From Cydia pomonella (lineage: Eukaryota; Arthropoda; Insecta; Lepidoptera; Tortricidae), in assembly GCF_033807575.1 (NCBI RefSeq), contig NC_084706.1, positions 22,234,725-22,298,724 on the forward strand: DNA of 64,000 bases. The letters are read 5' to 3'. The notes under the pieces were generated by a model that worked only from the letters and a program-made list of their open reading frames with translations, did not search any database and was not told the origin of the DNA. Positions 34,490-47,200 of this stretch are shown here, piece after piece. How positions within the stretch are numbered: position 1 is the stretch's first letter; every line of letters starts with the position of its first letter. A program made the translations under genes and the position numbers.

Positions 34490-35180
34490 AAACCGGCCAA
34501 GAGCATGTCGGGCCACGCTCAGTGTAGGGTTCCGTAGTTACTCTTCCGTCACAATAAGCTAAACTGGAGCTTAAAGTATAGTAAATTGTTAACCGAGGGA
34601 TGAAACGGTACCTTTCACCCAAGTTGAACAAATAGGCAAATTTGCATAATCAGTACCTAATTAAAGTAAGTCTTTTTACTATGAAGGGAAAACTTTTTGC
34701 GATAACTCAAAAACAGCTAAACGGATCATGTCCGCTATAGTTTTCATTTAATGTCTTTCTTAAGCTCTACTTCCACGATTTTTTTCATATTTTTTGGACC
34801 TATGGTTCAAAAGTTAGAGGGGGGGGACACATTTTATTTTTCTTTCGGAGCGATTATCTCCAAATATATTAACTTTATCAAAAAATGTTTCTTGAAAACC
34901 CCTATTAGTTTTGAAAGACCTTTCCAACGATACCCCACACTCTAGGGTTGAAGCGAAAAAAAAATTTCACCCCCACTTTACGTGTAGGGGAGGTACCCTA
35001 AAAAATATTATTTTTTTAGATTTTATTGTACGACTTTGTCGCCTTTATTGATTTATATATCCATGCCAAATTTCAGCTTTCTAGCACTAACGACCACGGA
35101 GCAAAGCCTCGGACAGACAGACAGACAGACGGACATGGCGAAACTATAATGGTTCCTAGTCGACTACGGAACCCTAAAAA
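34490..35180. mobile_element. Dispersed lepidopteran-type repeat with GGTTCCGTAG ends
   Basis: AGGGTTCCGTAG near the left end (about 34526) and CTACGGAACCCT at the right (35165-35176) form inverted ends. A GACAGACAGACAGACGGAC tract lies before the right end. From memory this arrangement is very common in moth genomes. No intact coding frame. Confidence 0.6.
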
Positions 35181-35401
35181 GGCGGCATCGGAAAATACTG
35201 AATTCGATAGTGTAAATTGTGTCTGACTAAAAAATACAAGAAACACTACGCTATAAAAATTAATTCTTCTAATGAAGAAAATATAAATAATTCTGGCAAA
35301 AATACATCGCTTTCTTTCAACAATTGTCCTCACGCCAATATAAATATTGATTTCTATTAAATTACTTATAGTTATCCAAATGTTTTCTTATTTCCTCGCA
35401 G

Positions 35402-35529
35402 TAGTCGTGAAAGGCACTATGCAATGCCTCGGCCGGAAACGCTAAAGATGGACTCGTATTATTTGAGGGCTCAAACTCACTCGGCCATCTTTGAGTGGTT
35501 TTCCAGCCTCTCCTATGTACTATTGTTTG
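35402..35529 (+). other. Orphan exon-like island
   Basis: A 128-bp segment stands between a good acceptor (TTTCCTCGCAG) and a perfect donor (GTAAGT) in otherwise AT-rich repeats. One frame, starting at 35403, is open throughout. It encodes HYAMPRPETLK, MDSYYLRAQTHSAIFEWFSS and LSYVLLF, which looks like real protein with the start of a membrane segment. I do not recognise the family. No partner exons were found on either side, so it may be an exon of an unseen gene, a decayed paralogue or part of a repeat. Confidence 0.4.
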
Positions 35530-38500
35530 GTAAGTTATTTAAAAAAACATAGGTATGTCTAATTGGACTAGTATATCTGTACAAAATTGATACATCATCG
35601 TCCCATGTCGCTTATAAGGTTTTCAATAAAATAAACAAATTTCCAAGTAATAAAAATAATTTATTACAATTTCAAAGTGATTGCGTACAACTAGTGATAT
35701 GTAACAGATATGCGTGCTTGAATCACATACGAATATGAACCTTATTGCCATACACAATACATCTTTTCTATATGGAGTTCTCGGGAGGAATGTTTTTTAT
35801 GAAACGTGTTTTTAAGGGGTAAGGGAACGGCCGTTTCTCCATACAAACGTAGTCCCCAGTGTCGTCTCTGGATATTGGCATTATGGGAAACATTTTTACA
35901 TAATTTGATGTAGCTATGGCCCTACCGTTCATCGTCAAAATATTTTCAATAAGTATTTTTAATATGCAGAGAGGAAAATGAGGACTAGGTTTGTATAAAA
36001 AGGCGATTTTGCGCGGGTCCTCCACTTTCGTATTAATGACTGGTACAATTATAGCTATAGACATTTTTCTGTATGACAAGAAACTCAATTTCGCATTACT
36101 CCATATCTTAAGCTTCTACAAATCTAGTTTACACTAATAATCTTACACAAAAATAATACGTATTTTTTGTATTAATATTTCACTTAGCTAATTTATTATC
36201 AAATGATTTCTTTAAGAAAACAAGTAAAACATATTTGGCAAAAAATGGCAAAGTAAAAGTGCTAAGACACATATTTTTATATCATATTTCTAACAAGTGT
36301 TGACGTTTGACTAATAATACTAAAATGCAATATAATAAGACAACATTTTTTGCCAAAATAAGTAAGTTACAAATTTTTGGTAAATAAATATTCTATCACT
36401 TTATATTAATTATTATGACCCCATGCCCATACACGTAGGCCCGGGCCTTTAAAATTAATATTGAAAGGATGTATATGGTTAGTTAAATTTATTTTTAAAT
36501 GATATAGTTCATGTCATCCACGCTGGCGCGCAGATTTGTCAAATCTAAACTTTAATAACTTTATTCGTATTGAGTCAAGGCACGCACGCGTCTTCGTGAA
36601 TGGCACGATCTATACCGTCAAAATAGCAGTTCTAACAATAATCGTTGACTTTAGTTAGTCAATCAAAGCCAAAAATATATTTTTGTTATGTACGCCAAAG
36701 TGAAACTGAGATATTTGGACAGAATAACTCTATTATAACTACTACTTACTACAGAGTAATAACTAATGCTCTGTGTCAGCCCAAAAATGCTCATTTTTAC
36801 GGATTTAATTCGATAGAAGCCTTACTCAGTTCAACATTTCAATAAAATATAATATAAAGTTATAAATATAAACACAATAGCTTTTCATGAAACAAATTAC
36901 GTATATAAAATACTTTACAAACATTATTGCACTAAATCTGTAGCCTCATAAAAATATACAGCTATAATTAAAACAGTTGAAAAAGTATTTTTTTACTCGT
37001 CGACTGTAATGGTTGAATTAAGATTTCGTATAGCAAACTATAATTACGTAACTTTTCATGTATGAATATGAACTCCCAACACAACTAACATCATCATCAC
37101 GATACCCGATACGATTAGATACGATCGATATTTCATTTCGATGCGCTGCAGTAAAACTATAAAAAAAAACTACCATAGAAAAGACTAAACAGGCGAAATT
37201 ATTCGCGCGTTTATGACTTTTCTACGACATATTTGTCTACTGAGATACATACAACGTTTCATTAATTAATTAGGCTTTAAAGTAAAAAAAAGTATTATTT
37301 TAGATGACTTGTAGAAAAATTATTGTATACAATAGTGATTTCATAAGCTTTTCATGCAAGTACCTTACTTAGGCAACTCAGCAAGCTTCATTGCCTAAAC
37401 ACGGTACTTGACTGAAAAGCTCTCTATTATATCAGGATTGGTCGACAATCGTTGGTCTTAATCTGTCATTTTGTCTTATGTATTTGTAAGAAAGGGATAA
37501 AATATAAATTTACTAGGTAATTGAGGCTTATTTATGAATAAGGAGGTTAAACGATTGACGCTAACAAATTTCGGGGTCGAACATGTCTATTTTTTCTTAC
37601 AAGGGAGTGGGGGTCTTCACAGTTCTTACGTAAGATCAAAAAAATTCCTTTTTATTTTTATGACATGATGACGTTTATAATAATACTTTCTCACTGTGCA
37701 GTGTGTTAGCTTAAGCTGGGTCCACACTTGTATCATTTCGCCGTATTGTATCTCCGACGCGTATCATGATCGTTAGTGTGGACGCAGATAATGGCGTAAT
37801 GGCGCCCTTGATATAATGCAAAATAGGTTGTATCCAAAGTGTAATTTCAATTGAGGACGGAACGAGGTTTCTACTTCTAGTGATCTGCCTACAAAACATA
37901 CATATGCTATATGCATATCGTCAACAATAACTCTGGTTGAGATGGTTTGATGGACATGTAGAGAGGACAGTAAAAGATTTACAAAGTGCATAAAGGCAAA
38001 AGCAACAAAAATACATAACCTTGCTTAACACCCACCACATAAAAATAGTATCCGCAAAGTGGACCGGGCAGGGGAAGACCTCGACTGTTATCTCCTTTTG
38101 TGTTTTAATGTATACAATATCTAAATGGCAGGTCCTTAATGAATTATGCAATAAAAAAGGATTAAGTAACCCTTTGTATATGTACAAAAAATGTCGACGA
38201 ACACAACACAAAACAATTTAAATAAATACGAACGCAAACTCAAAGACGTAATCGGCTACAAAAATGACTACCATGTATTATATATTACACTATCAAGTCT
38301 ATCAACATATTACGTTAAAACATTAAAATTGCATAAACTGTATTTAAACACACAACATAAGATTAAGTACCCATTGTAAAAAAATTAAGTCATTTTAATA
38401 ATTGGATCATTATAATAAACATTTTTTTCATTCTGACAACACACTTTGGCTTTTTATTGATGTTTTTATACGTTTTAATTATAATTTTGTATTCGTGTTT

Positions 38501-39004
38501 TATAAGAATGTTGTAAAAAGGCTTACGGAAGGCAAAAAAATAAAATAAAAATAATAATGCTATTTATGTACTATCTACTTATTATTAAAAAATGATATCA
38601 AAAAATAAATGTGATGTTATTAGTTTAATGAATCAAACAAAATTAAACGGATTATATCGCGTATAAATAATTATACATAGGGCTTATATTTAAAGTTGTA
38701 TTTTTTTATTAAGTATAATATGTCATGTCTACTCAGATTCACAAGCTATTTTTTGATTCTAATAGGAGAAAAAAAAGTCCCAAGATTTTTATTCGCATTC
38801 TGTTACCACTTTTCATATGTTTTATGACGATAGCGGAATAGAATGAACAAAAAATGTATAGAAATGTTGAGACAGTTTTTTTCCTACTTACAAATACATT
38901 TATTTTCCAAATTAACTTGGATCGCAAGAACTCTTGATTTTGAGTAGATATAAATTAAAACTTCCCCTATTCGAAAAAAGTGAAGTATAAATAAATATTT
39001 GGGG
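35530..39004. other. AT-rich intergenic DNA
   Basis: Between the convergent teneurin and transferase genes. No supported gene. A segment at 35770-36060 has a repeat-like look (GGGGACTACGTTTGTATGGA on the minus strand). Near 37712-37790 a partial inverted repeat with GGGTCCACACTTG resembles the MITE at 61990. The rest is low-complexity AT-rich sequence. Confidence 0.5.
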
Positions 39005-39190
39005 ACAATCTTATACAGATCGACCTAGCCCCAAACTAAGCAAAGCTTGTATTATGGGTACTAGGCGACGATATACATACTTACATAGATAAATACACAC
39101 TTATATAATAGAAAACACCCATAGCTCAGGAACAAATATTTCACAAACAAATGCCCTTACGGGGATTCGAACTAAGCCAGACAGGTCGGC
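39005..39190 (-). mobile_element. SINE-like fragment, minus strand
   Basis: On the plus strand AAATGCCCTTACGGGGATTC is a reversed tRNA-type box B, next to a tail of the kind seen in lepidopteran SINEs. Boundaries are approximate. Confidence 0.45.
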
Positions 39191-39718
39191 AATAAACAAA
39201 AATACAACTTTAAATACAATAGCCGACATACATCCTGCTGCGACATTAAGAACCTTTAGGGAGCGCTTGTAGTGATCTGAAAGAGAGTGAGCTTTGTACG
39301 TCCACCCACACTTGAACATTATGGCGTATTTCTGTCGTATCGGAATGTATACATTTGTTTTATTCATTGAAAAACTATAGCAGTGAATGACGGAATATAA
39401 TATTATAAGTGTGTATTAAACATTCAATATAGTCAAAATAAGATTAATAAAATTTTACTACTACACATCGTATTTTGTAGAGTTTTAGTTATAACATAAT
39501 TCTGTGAAATATAAATCTAGTTGAAAAATTAGGCTAATTAAATTAATATAAAAAAATAATTTTTTCTCCTTCTCTTTTATTCAATTGCTATGCGAATACT
39601 AATATAAAAACAATGTCTTTTTAATTTATGTACTGAAAACATACATTTCAAGTGGCAATGCTTGAAGGAAATTAAAATAAATACGATAACTGTACGGCGC
39701 CATACGTTTTATGGCAAC

Positions 39719-39830
39719 TGAGGGCCTACCGCGAACATCGAAAAACGTTATCTGACTCTCTATCGCTCTTGCATATTCTAGCGATAGAAAGACAGATAAA
39801 TAAATTTAGTTTTTTGCGGTAGGACCTCAG
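39719..39830. mobile_element. MITE-like repeat, family B copy 3
   Basis: GAGGGCCTACCGCGAACATC and TTTTTTGCGGTAGGACCTCA are inverted ends of a ~110-bp element. The inner CTATCGCT and AGCGATAG also pair. Confidence 0.7.
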
Positions 39831-40468
39831 GATCGCCAAATTATAGCATTTTCTTCAGTGGTCAACTTTGCTCAATATGACTTTTTGAACTGCTTTACGC
39901 GTCCAATACCACTGTATTGGTACTGTATTGTGTGATGTCTGGACTAGTTTCGGATGTGTACAGTCGACGTCAAAAATATATTTACACTTTTGCACCTTAC
40001 TCGTTTGTAATATGGCGAAAAATGTAAACATATCTTTACAAGTTACAATTCTGGCATCTTAAAAAAGTATTTACACTTCGAAATCATAATTAATTAATGA
40101 TTCACCAGGGCCAAAAATCCCCTTGGAGACCTTAAACCCTGTAATCACATGCAAGGGTGTCTACTTGAAGAGCATACGAGTATTCTCCTCGAGCTCATTT
40201 CATTTTCATTTTTAAGCTCGGGAGTACAATATAGTTAATGCCACTTGTTGCCACGACCTACCGGCATGATCAGCTGAGGATTCAATGGTTCTAAGAACTC
40301 TAAAACAGATTACGCTCTAAGAGTCAAAATTTCACGTCGGTCACTGGCTTTAGTGCACACCAAGAAGCCAACCTTCGCACTTGCAACTTTGTTTTGAGTT
40401 GTTGTAAGTCATAAAATATATATGCGGTACCAAATGTCATTTTACCGTTATTTAAATGCAATGCGGTG

Positions 40469-40474
40469 TTTATT
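40469..40474 (-). terminator. Candidate poly(A) signal of the GalNAc-transferase gene
   Basis: AATAAA on the minus strand, about 580 bp after the stop codon at 41057-41059. It is the nearest clear signal I noticed, so the 3' UTR would include the degenerate copy of exon 13. Confidence 0.35.
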
Positions 40475-40585
40475 GAGGACGATGTTATTGACTAGTTTTA
40501 GGTCGGTCTACTTACAGCCGGTACTTTGCCGTCAAGCACTGGGCTTTTTGCTTTGAGACCTGTCTCAAAATAGGTAAACCGGCTA

Positions 40586-40745
40586 CTAAGTTTCATAGAC
40601 GACTTCTATTTCTCTCGTATAAATAGACCAGCCGGGCATCGCAGGCCCCGTGAAGGAGATATGTAGCGATTGACTAGCAGGAAACACTGCGATTCTGATC
40701 TGGTGTCGCATAAAAATGCGAACAACCGCTGAAACAAATGTACGG
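40586..40745 (-). pseudogene. Degenerate copy of transferase exon 13
   Basis: On the minus strand it aligns with exon 13. TTTCAGCGGTTGTTCGC parallels GACCAGCAATTGTTCGT, and CTTCACGGGGCCTGCGATGC parallels CGTCACGGGGCCCGAGGTTC. About 35 bp around the exon middle are missing, so the second half is shifted in frame. It lies 300 bp downstream of the true stop codon, in the presumed 3' UTR. Confidence 0.7.
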
Positions 40746-41056
40746 CGGTCGGCGTCCACCGTGCACGCAAGGAGCGTATTTAACCTAACTTGGGCTCTAG
40801 AACAGTAGAGCAATCGGGCTGTGTAGGGAGAAGGTAGTCTGGGTATAATAAAGGACCCTTCCGTACTACACTAGAATAGACTAGAATAGAACTCCTGAGT
40901 TTGCGCTCCAGCGAGATCAGTTGAGCGACTCAACCTGATCTGGGTGTTGTGAGGCAAAAGAACCAATGGGGGAGCTCGGAGCTTGCGTTCCCTTGCCCAA
41001 CGGTCAGTTTGTTTACATGGTTTAACATCGTTAGCCTTTAGTTTCCCTCGTACCTG

Positions 41057-41263
41057 TTAGTTATCTATATACCAGTCGGGAACCTCGGGCCCCGTGACGG
41101 CGACGTGCAGCGAGTCCCAGCGCGACAGAGCGTCCTGGTCGACATGGTCGAGCAGGAACCGCTGCGAGTCTAAGCTGGCGTCGCACGAAGACACGAACAA
41201 TTGCTGGTCAGTTGCCGAGCTGTCCAGGCATACTGCGGCTGACTTGCGGATTTGCTGCGATTT
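41057..41263 (-). CDS. Transferase exon 13: lectin gamma repeat and stop
   Basis: Encodes KSAAVCLDSSATDQQLFVSS and SQRFLLDHVDQDALSRWDSL, ending VPDWYIDN and TAA at 41059-41057. The third QxW is degenerate (SQRFLL). Acceptor TTTTTCCCAG; phase 0. Confidence 0.9.
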   Translation of the reverse strand, partial: KSQQIRKSAAVCLDSSATDQQLFVSSCDASLDSQRFLLDHVDQDALSRWDSLHVAVTGPEVPDWYIDN

Positions 41264-44200
41264 CTGGGAAAAACAGAGTGATAAAATGACTACTGAAAGT
41301 AGCACACGAATTACAAAATATTATCCAAAAATATAAAGCAACCCCGCGGTGTCGGGGAGCCGGCCACGGAACTTCCGGAACTTGACCTTCCTTCCTTGGT
41401 GAAGGTAGCTAGATGTTGTACCTAGTTATACCTAGCAAAAACGAGGGGTCCACAAAAATAATGAAATATCGACATAACTGCTTTCGATATGTAGGTATAA
41501 GTAATTAAATACCTCAATTGTGCAGAAAATACTAACAGTTTTAATTTAAACTGCCGCGAAATCTTCTCTAAATTATTTGTAACTTATGACGACATGACTC
41601 GTTATATTCGTCGTTTTTAGATTCGTTACAACGTGCAGCGGTAGCGGTGGTGGCCTAGTGGATTGATGTCCGACTTTCAATCCGGAAGTCGCGGGTTCAA
41701 ATCCTGGCTCATACCAATGAGTTTCGGAACTGTGTATGGAAAATCATACTACCTATTCGGTGAAGGAAAACATCGTGAGGAAACCTGCGCACATCCGCAA
41801 AGAAATTCAAAGGTGTATGTGAAATCCCCAACTCGCATTGGGCCAGCGTGGGGACTATAGCCCAAGCCCTCTCGAACATGAGAGGAGGCCTGTGCCCAGC
41901 AGTGGAACGAATATAGGCTGAATTATTATATTATTATACAACGTGCAGCATCTTACGTGGCAATACAGATTGCGCCGATCTAATAGCACGAATTGATAAA
42001 ATCGCTATCCCATTTATGCCCCGAATTCTCCTGAGGCAGCGAACTCATAATCTCTTCTCTCATACGCACTGTAGCGCACAAAATCTCTCCGACCATGCGA
42101 CCTCTAAAATTGCTGAACTCGCTCAGTTCTGTCATGGGCCGCTAAGGGGTGAGGACTACGGTAGGTCCCAGCATATTCTTCTGACAGCCACACCACTCAC
42201 CGGGTCGTACCGCCACTCCTGGTTGCCGCCGCCGAGGTGGCAGTCGTAGAGACGCACAGGACTGTGGGGCGAAGACTCCGGCAGGTCCCAGCATATCCTC
42301 CTAGTTTTCACTCTGCAAAAAACGATTTCTTTGTAGGTACTTTTTAGAGACAGTTGCATCAAACCGTCATCGTCACCTACATGTTACATGCGACGCGCGA
42401 GACTATTGCAACACATACGGAGTGTGTAGAAGATGGACTGCAGAAACTCCACAGTGGCAGGCTTACCCAGCGCGTTGCACGTCGAGCAGCAGTACACGGC
42501 GCGCAGCTGTCGTGACTGGTACTCATGTTTTGTTAGCTTGAAAATGGAGTCGGGAGTCGCGCGAGTGACTGAAATAGGCGAGTTAAGCCGTAAAATTAGA
42601 GTAGAACTATTAGTATTTCAGTAGAACAGTCTCCTAGTGGCCGTGGTAAGCCATGCCATCTGAACACTAGACCTCATGTTTGACTCACTTGATGTCCTTA
42701 TGTCAGCTGAACTCCCACACTTGCTCGGTGACGTCCTGACACGGGTTCAGTAGAACAGTCTCCTAGTGGCCGTGGTAAGCCATGCCATCTGAACACTAGA
42801 CCTCATGTTGACTCACTTGATGTCCTTATGTCAGCTGAACTCCCACACTTGCTCAGTGAGGTCCTGACACGGCTTCAGTAGGACAGTCTCCTTATTGCCG
42901 TGGTAGGCCATGATATCTGAACCCTAGGCTAGGTGACCTAGACCTCAAGTTCGACCACAGAAAACCACCTATAGAATCCTAATATTGGTAATTTTGTTCG
43001 CAACGCAAGTCACCAAACATTGAAGAAGTGGTTAAGCGCGAGATGGGTGCTAACGGCGTTGCGATTGGTCGTTTCAAGGAAAGCATCCACGCGTAGGCGT
43101 ATTGTTTTGGCTTCATTAATACATTTAAATAAAAGTAAATAGGTAGTAACATTGATATCACAGTATTAACCTCATGTTTGACTCACTTGATGTCTTTATG
43201 CCAGCTGAACTCCCACACTTGCTCGCTGAGCCCGTCCTGACACGGCTTCAGTAGAACCGTCTCCTTGTTGTTGCCGTGGTAGGCGTCCGTGCACAAGTCT
43301 GGCGCGATCAATGGACGGATCTGAACACAATAAGCTAGGTGTTGAGGTGGACTTGAATGGTGGGGATTTATCCGCGCCTGACCTTTGCGTTTTTTACAAG
43401 CTATGACTTAGCTCTTCAAGTGGCATATGTCGTTTTTGTGTTATTGGAATTTCGATTTTATTTCAATTAGTCAAATTTGAAATTTAAATGACATAATCGG
43501 TCGGGAGTCGACGGCCTATCACTCCAAGGGTTAGTTTCACCCATCCCGTTGCCTGTAATCAAATCTCTCAAGCTAAATTAGACCCACATGCGATTATTCG
43601 ACTGAGCTAAAACTTCACATACGTATGTAAATTGAATAACAATGCAATATTATGGTACCATCGATCTGATGGAGAATGCAGGTGACCATAGGAACTCTGG
43701 GATAAAGCAATGTAACCTGTTTTTGGGTTTTTAGGGTTCCGTAGCCAAATGGCAAAAAACGGAACCCTTATAGATTCGTCATGTCCGTCTGTCTGTCCGA
43801 TTCTGTCACAGCCACTTTTTTATAAGTGCCTCAATGAGTATTAGTCGACGACAGTTTAAATAAATTTACAGTCAGCAATAAAATCAACCAATTTTTGGCA
43901 AAAAACTTATTTTAGATTTATTTAATTTATTTAATCAGTGGTTAATTAATTGGAGCCCATACAATAATTAAATCTGTATAAAATGACGAATAAGAGGAAA
44001 CAAAAATAAAACATGAAGGAATAGTGAAATAGTTTAGGTTGTAGGCTTGTTTCCGTCGAGACAAATTCAATTAAATAAAACTCGTAGCGTCGTAAGGCGC
44101 GCAACGTCTCATGGTATTGGAGCATCGTAAATAATGGCGTAAGTGCCTTCGACAATAGAGTCCCTCTAATAGATACATATAATATTTGATTTTTTTAGCT

Positions 44201-47200
44201 TACCCGTCCTTCCGCGAACGCTTTTGGTTCTACAGGCGGGTACTTAGCAATGAGATCAAACGCCACCTGAAAAAGAACCACATAATATATTTATAAATAA
44301 AAAAAAGCCTGTGACGTAAATTTTATAGTAAATTACGTGAAATTTATAGCTCTTGGCCTATCGAGTTTCGGGCACAGATCTCCTCACACGACAACTCAAG
44401 GTGACACAGCATAGCTATACCATCTTCGTTAGCTCGATATCAGATCTGTGTCACCAACAAAAGGAACAACTTGCATTATGGTTCACAGCAACAGCCATGT
44501 CATGAAACTGTAATCGCCATTTTAAATTTCAAATTCGTTATATTCTTTTCATCACACTAAAGTCTATTTTACTCCCACGGGAGTTAGTTTTTTTTTACCA
44601 TGTCACTAACTAGAACCACCAAGTAGGTTAAAAGTAAAATACTTGTTTAAAGTCAAGGTATTAATGAGTTTCTCTTTTAAAATACTGATGTTGATAATGT
44701 ATTTTTTGTTGAAGTTTAAAACAATTTAATTTGTTTAATTTAATATGCGTTTAAAATATTTTTTACACAATTTTCAATCGCGGATGAATGTCGAATGGGA
44801 GCCTAACTTGTCAAAAAATGACAATATGGCGGACGAATGTCTGGAACGTCACCGTATTTAAGAATTATGTCACTTAAAATTTAGTATTTTTCTTCGCAAG
44901 CATGATGAAAAACATTGTGTGTAATTCCGGGGGTAAGAATATTGCAGATGTGCAACTCGAGTCGTTAATTCAGTCAAGCCTGCGGCTGTCGTGAATCTAT
45001 AGACTCTCGTTTGCACTTACCCCCCTCGTTGCACAATGTACTATTGTGTTAGACCCGGCTTTTTGTCTAGCTAAAAAATATTTTGAATCGTCCCTCAAAA
45101 AAAGTCCTTCAAAATATTCTGATATGAACGGCAGAATACTGTTTTGTTGTACAATTCGTTTTAAGTTAGGTTATGTTAGTATTTTTTGATTTACGGCATA
45201 CCCTCAGGAAGCCTGACACCCACCTATCCAAAGTGGCCCTGACCTGGAAGATGCCCGGAAAACGGAAACATGGTCGCCCTAATCTACTTGGCGCCGTTCC
45301 GTGGAGCAAGAGTTGGGTGTATTGGGGATAGGGTGGGAGGTTACCCGAGCAGCCCAGGACCGGAGTCAGTGGAAGAAAATGGTTCGAGCCCTACACCCCA
45401 GCAGGGGATAACAGGATGAAAAGAAGAGAAGAAGAGACATACTAGCTCAGTTCAGATACCTGCGTCATGAACCAGCGGAACGACTTGCACTTGAGCTTCT
45501 GTCGGATCGCCGTCTGTTCGTAGATGTCCCCGGTGTCGATCAGGCGGTAGTGTGGCCGCCGTTGGTACAGGTATTCCGCGTATTCGTCCATCCACACTTC
45601 CGCTACTCGCCGGTAATTCTGAAACAAATGCTATTACTAAACCAACCAAGTACGATACAAAGAGCTAGATGAAACCATAGAATAGCAACCGGTCTCCAAA
45701 CTGCCATGGGCGTAGGCAGGTACAGGCCGGGGGGGGGGGGGGGGTTTTGCAGGTGTCCATGGGTGACGGTAATTGTCACCATCAGGCCATTCATCTGCTC
45801 GTTTGCCTCCTATATTTATCATAAAAAATTGCGTATCTATCTATAACCTCCTAAAATCTATAAAATATCGAAAATTCGTCAACGGAGTTTGAATCTACAG
45901 TGTAAGTGTAAGGCCTGAGTGGACGCTCGAGTTGGGCGTGCAGCGTGCATGTTAAACAAATGCAAACGTATAGGAGCGGCCTCAGTGCACGCTGCTCACA
46001 TCACTTGTGAGCCCGACGCCACGCTGCACGCCCCGCCGAACGCTCCGCTTCGAGCGTCCACTCAGGCCTTACACTAAGAAACAAAGATATTTTGTATTAA
46101 TTAAAAACTGAACAAAACAAAAGGAACTCTGTTCCTATTGAAATATTTAAATTACATCGAACTTAATAAGTCGTATAGGTAGGACCGTGAGGCTTAGAGG
46201 TCGTTGAGTACCTTGCCCACGAAGTCCCCGTGGTTGGGGTTGGGGAAGGGCGCGAACTTGCGGTACACGTGGCCCACGCGCGAGCACGGCGCGTCCAGCA
46301 TGCGCCCGCCGCACTGCCAGATCTGTACGTGTGCATCAGATTGTTAACCAACTCTATTCTGTATTTTAAAAGGAAAAATAGTAATATATTTTTATTTCAT
46401 TAATAAGTCTTCAATTGGCTCCTTCTACAATCCATCTTGTTTTTTTTTTAAGGATCAAATGTCTATAGTGTCTAGGTTCTGACGGAAGATGAGCGCTGTG
46501 GTCTCCGCAGCATTTATGCTGAGTCAGCGCCTATTCTTTACCACAACACATGACTCTCTACTAATATCTCTACTAATCTAAAAATAAGACACGTAATAAA
46601 TACATTGTTATTGATATTAGTGTCAAATTTTATGTTACTTTTTCTTTGTCTCTTGTCAATTTTCTTTTTCTCTTGTTATTTGTTTGTGTCACAAACGCCT
46701 CTAACAAAATGATATTGTAATGTGACGTCACATTACATTAGTCTGTCCGAAATGTATGGAAGATCAAGAAAATTGCTATTTTGACCCTGAAATATTACGT
46801 TTATGTATATAGTTGTCATACAATTTATGTTTCAATAAAATGTAAGGAACCGAATGGTACCATTTTCTTTTTTTTTTTTTGTTAAAAAGAAAAAATAGAG
46901 ACCTTATATTTTATTTATAATCTCAATATGTCTTTTTAAATTCCACTTTTTTTATAATGGACGGCTCATTTTCTACCCATTTAGCTAAATTTTGCTATAA
47001 TATTCAACATGTGTCAAGTACCCAATTCCGCATACGTTTTGACCTATAGGGACCGTGCGCGTTGGAGGGTCTGCCATCTTGTGGTCTGAATCGGAACCAT
47101 AAACAGGCATATTTACACGTCAAGTGTTTTCTTGTGCATAGTAGGTTCTGCCATCTTGTGGGCTACATCGGAACAAAAAACATCACATTTACACCTCGCG

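Noticed and set aside
35768..36088. A 106-codon minus-strand open frame
   Set aside because: It overlaps sequence resembling dispersed moth repeats and shows no protein-family features.
41650..41720. tRNA-like sequence with box A and box B
   Set aside because: Part of a SINE with perfect 12-bp target duplications; no acceptor stem pairing, so not a tRNA gene.
42619..42955. CRISPR-like or satellite array
   Set aside because: The ~129-bp tandem units are partial copies of transferase exon 11, not short spaced repeats, and the genome is animal.
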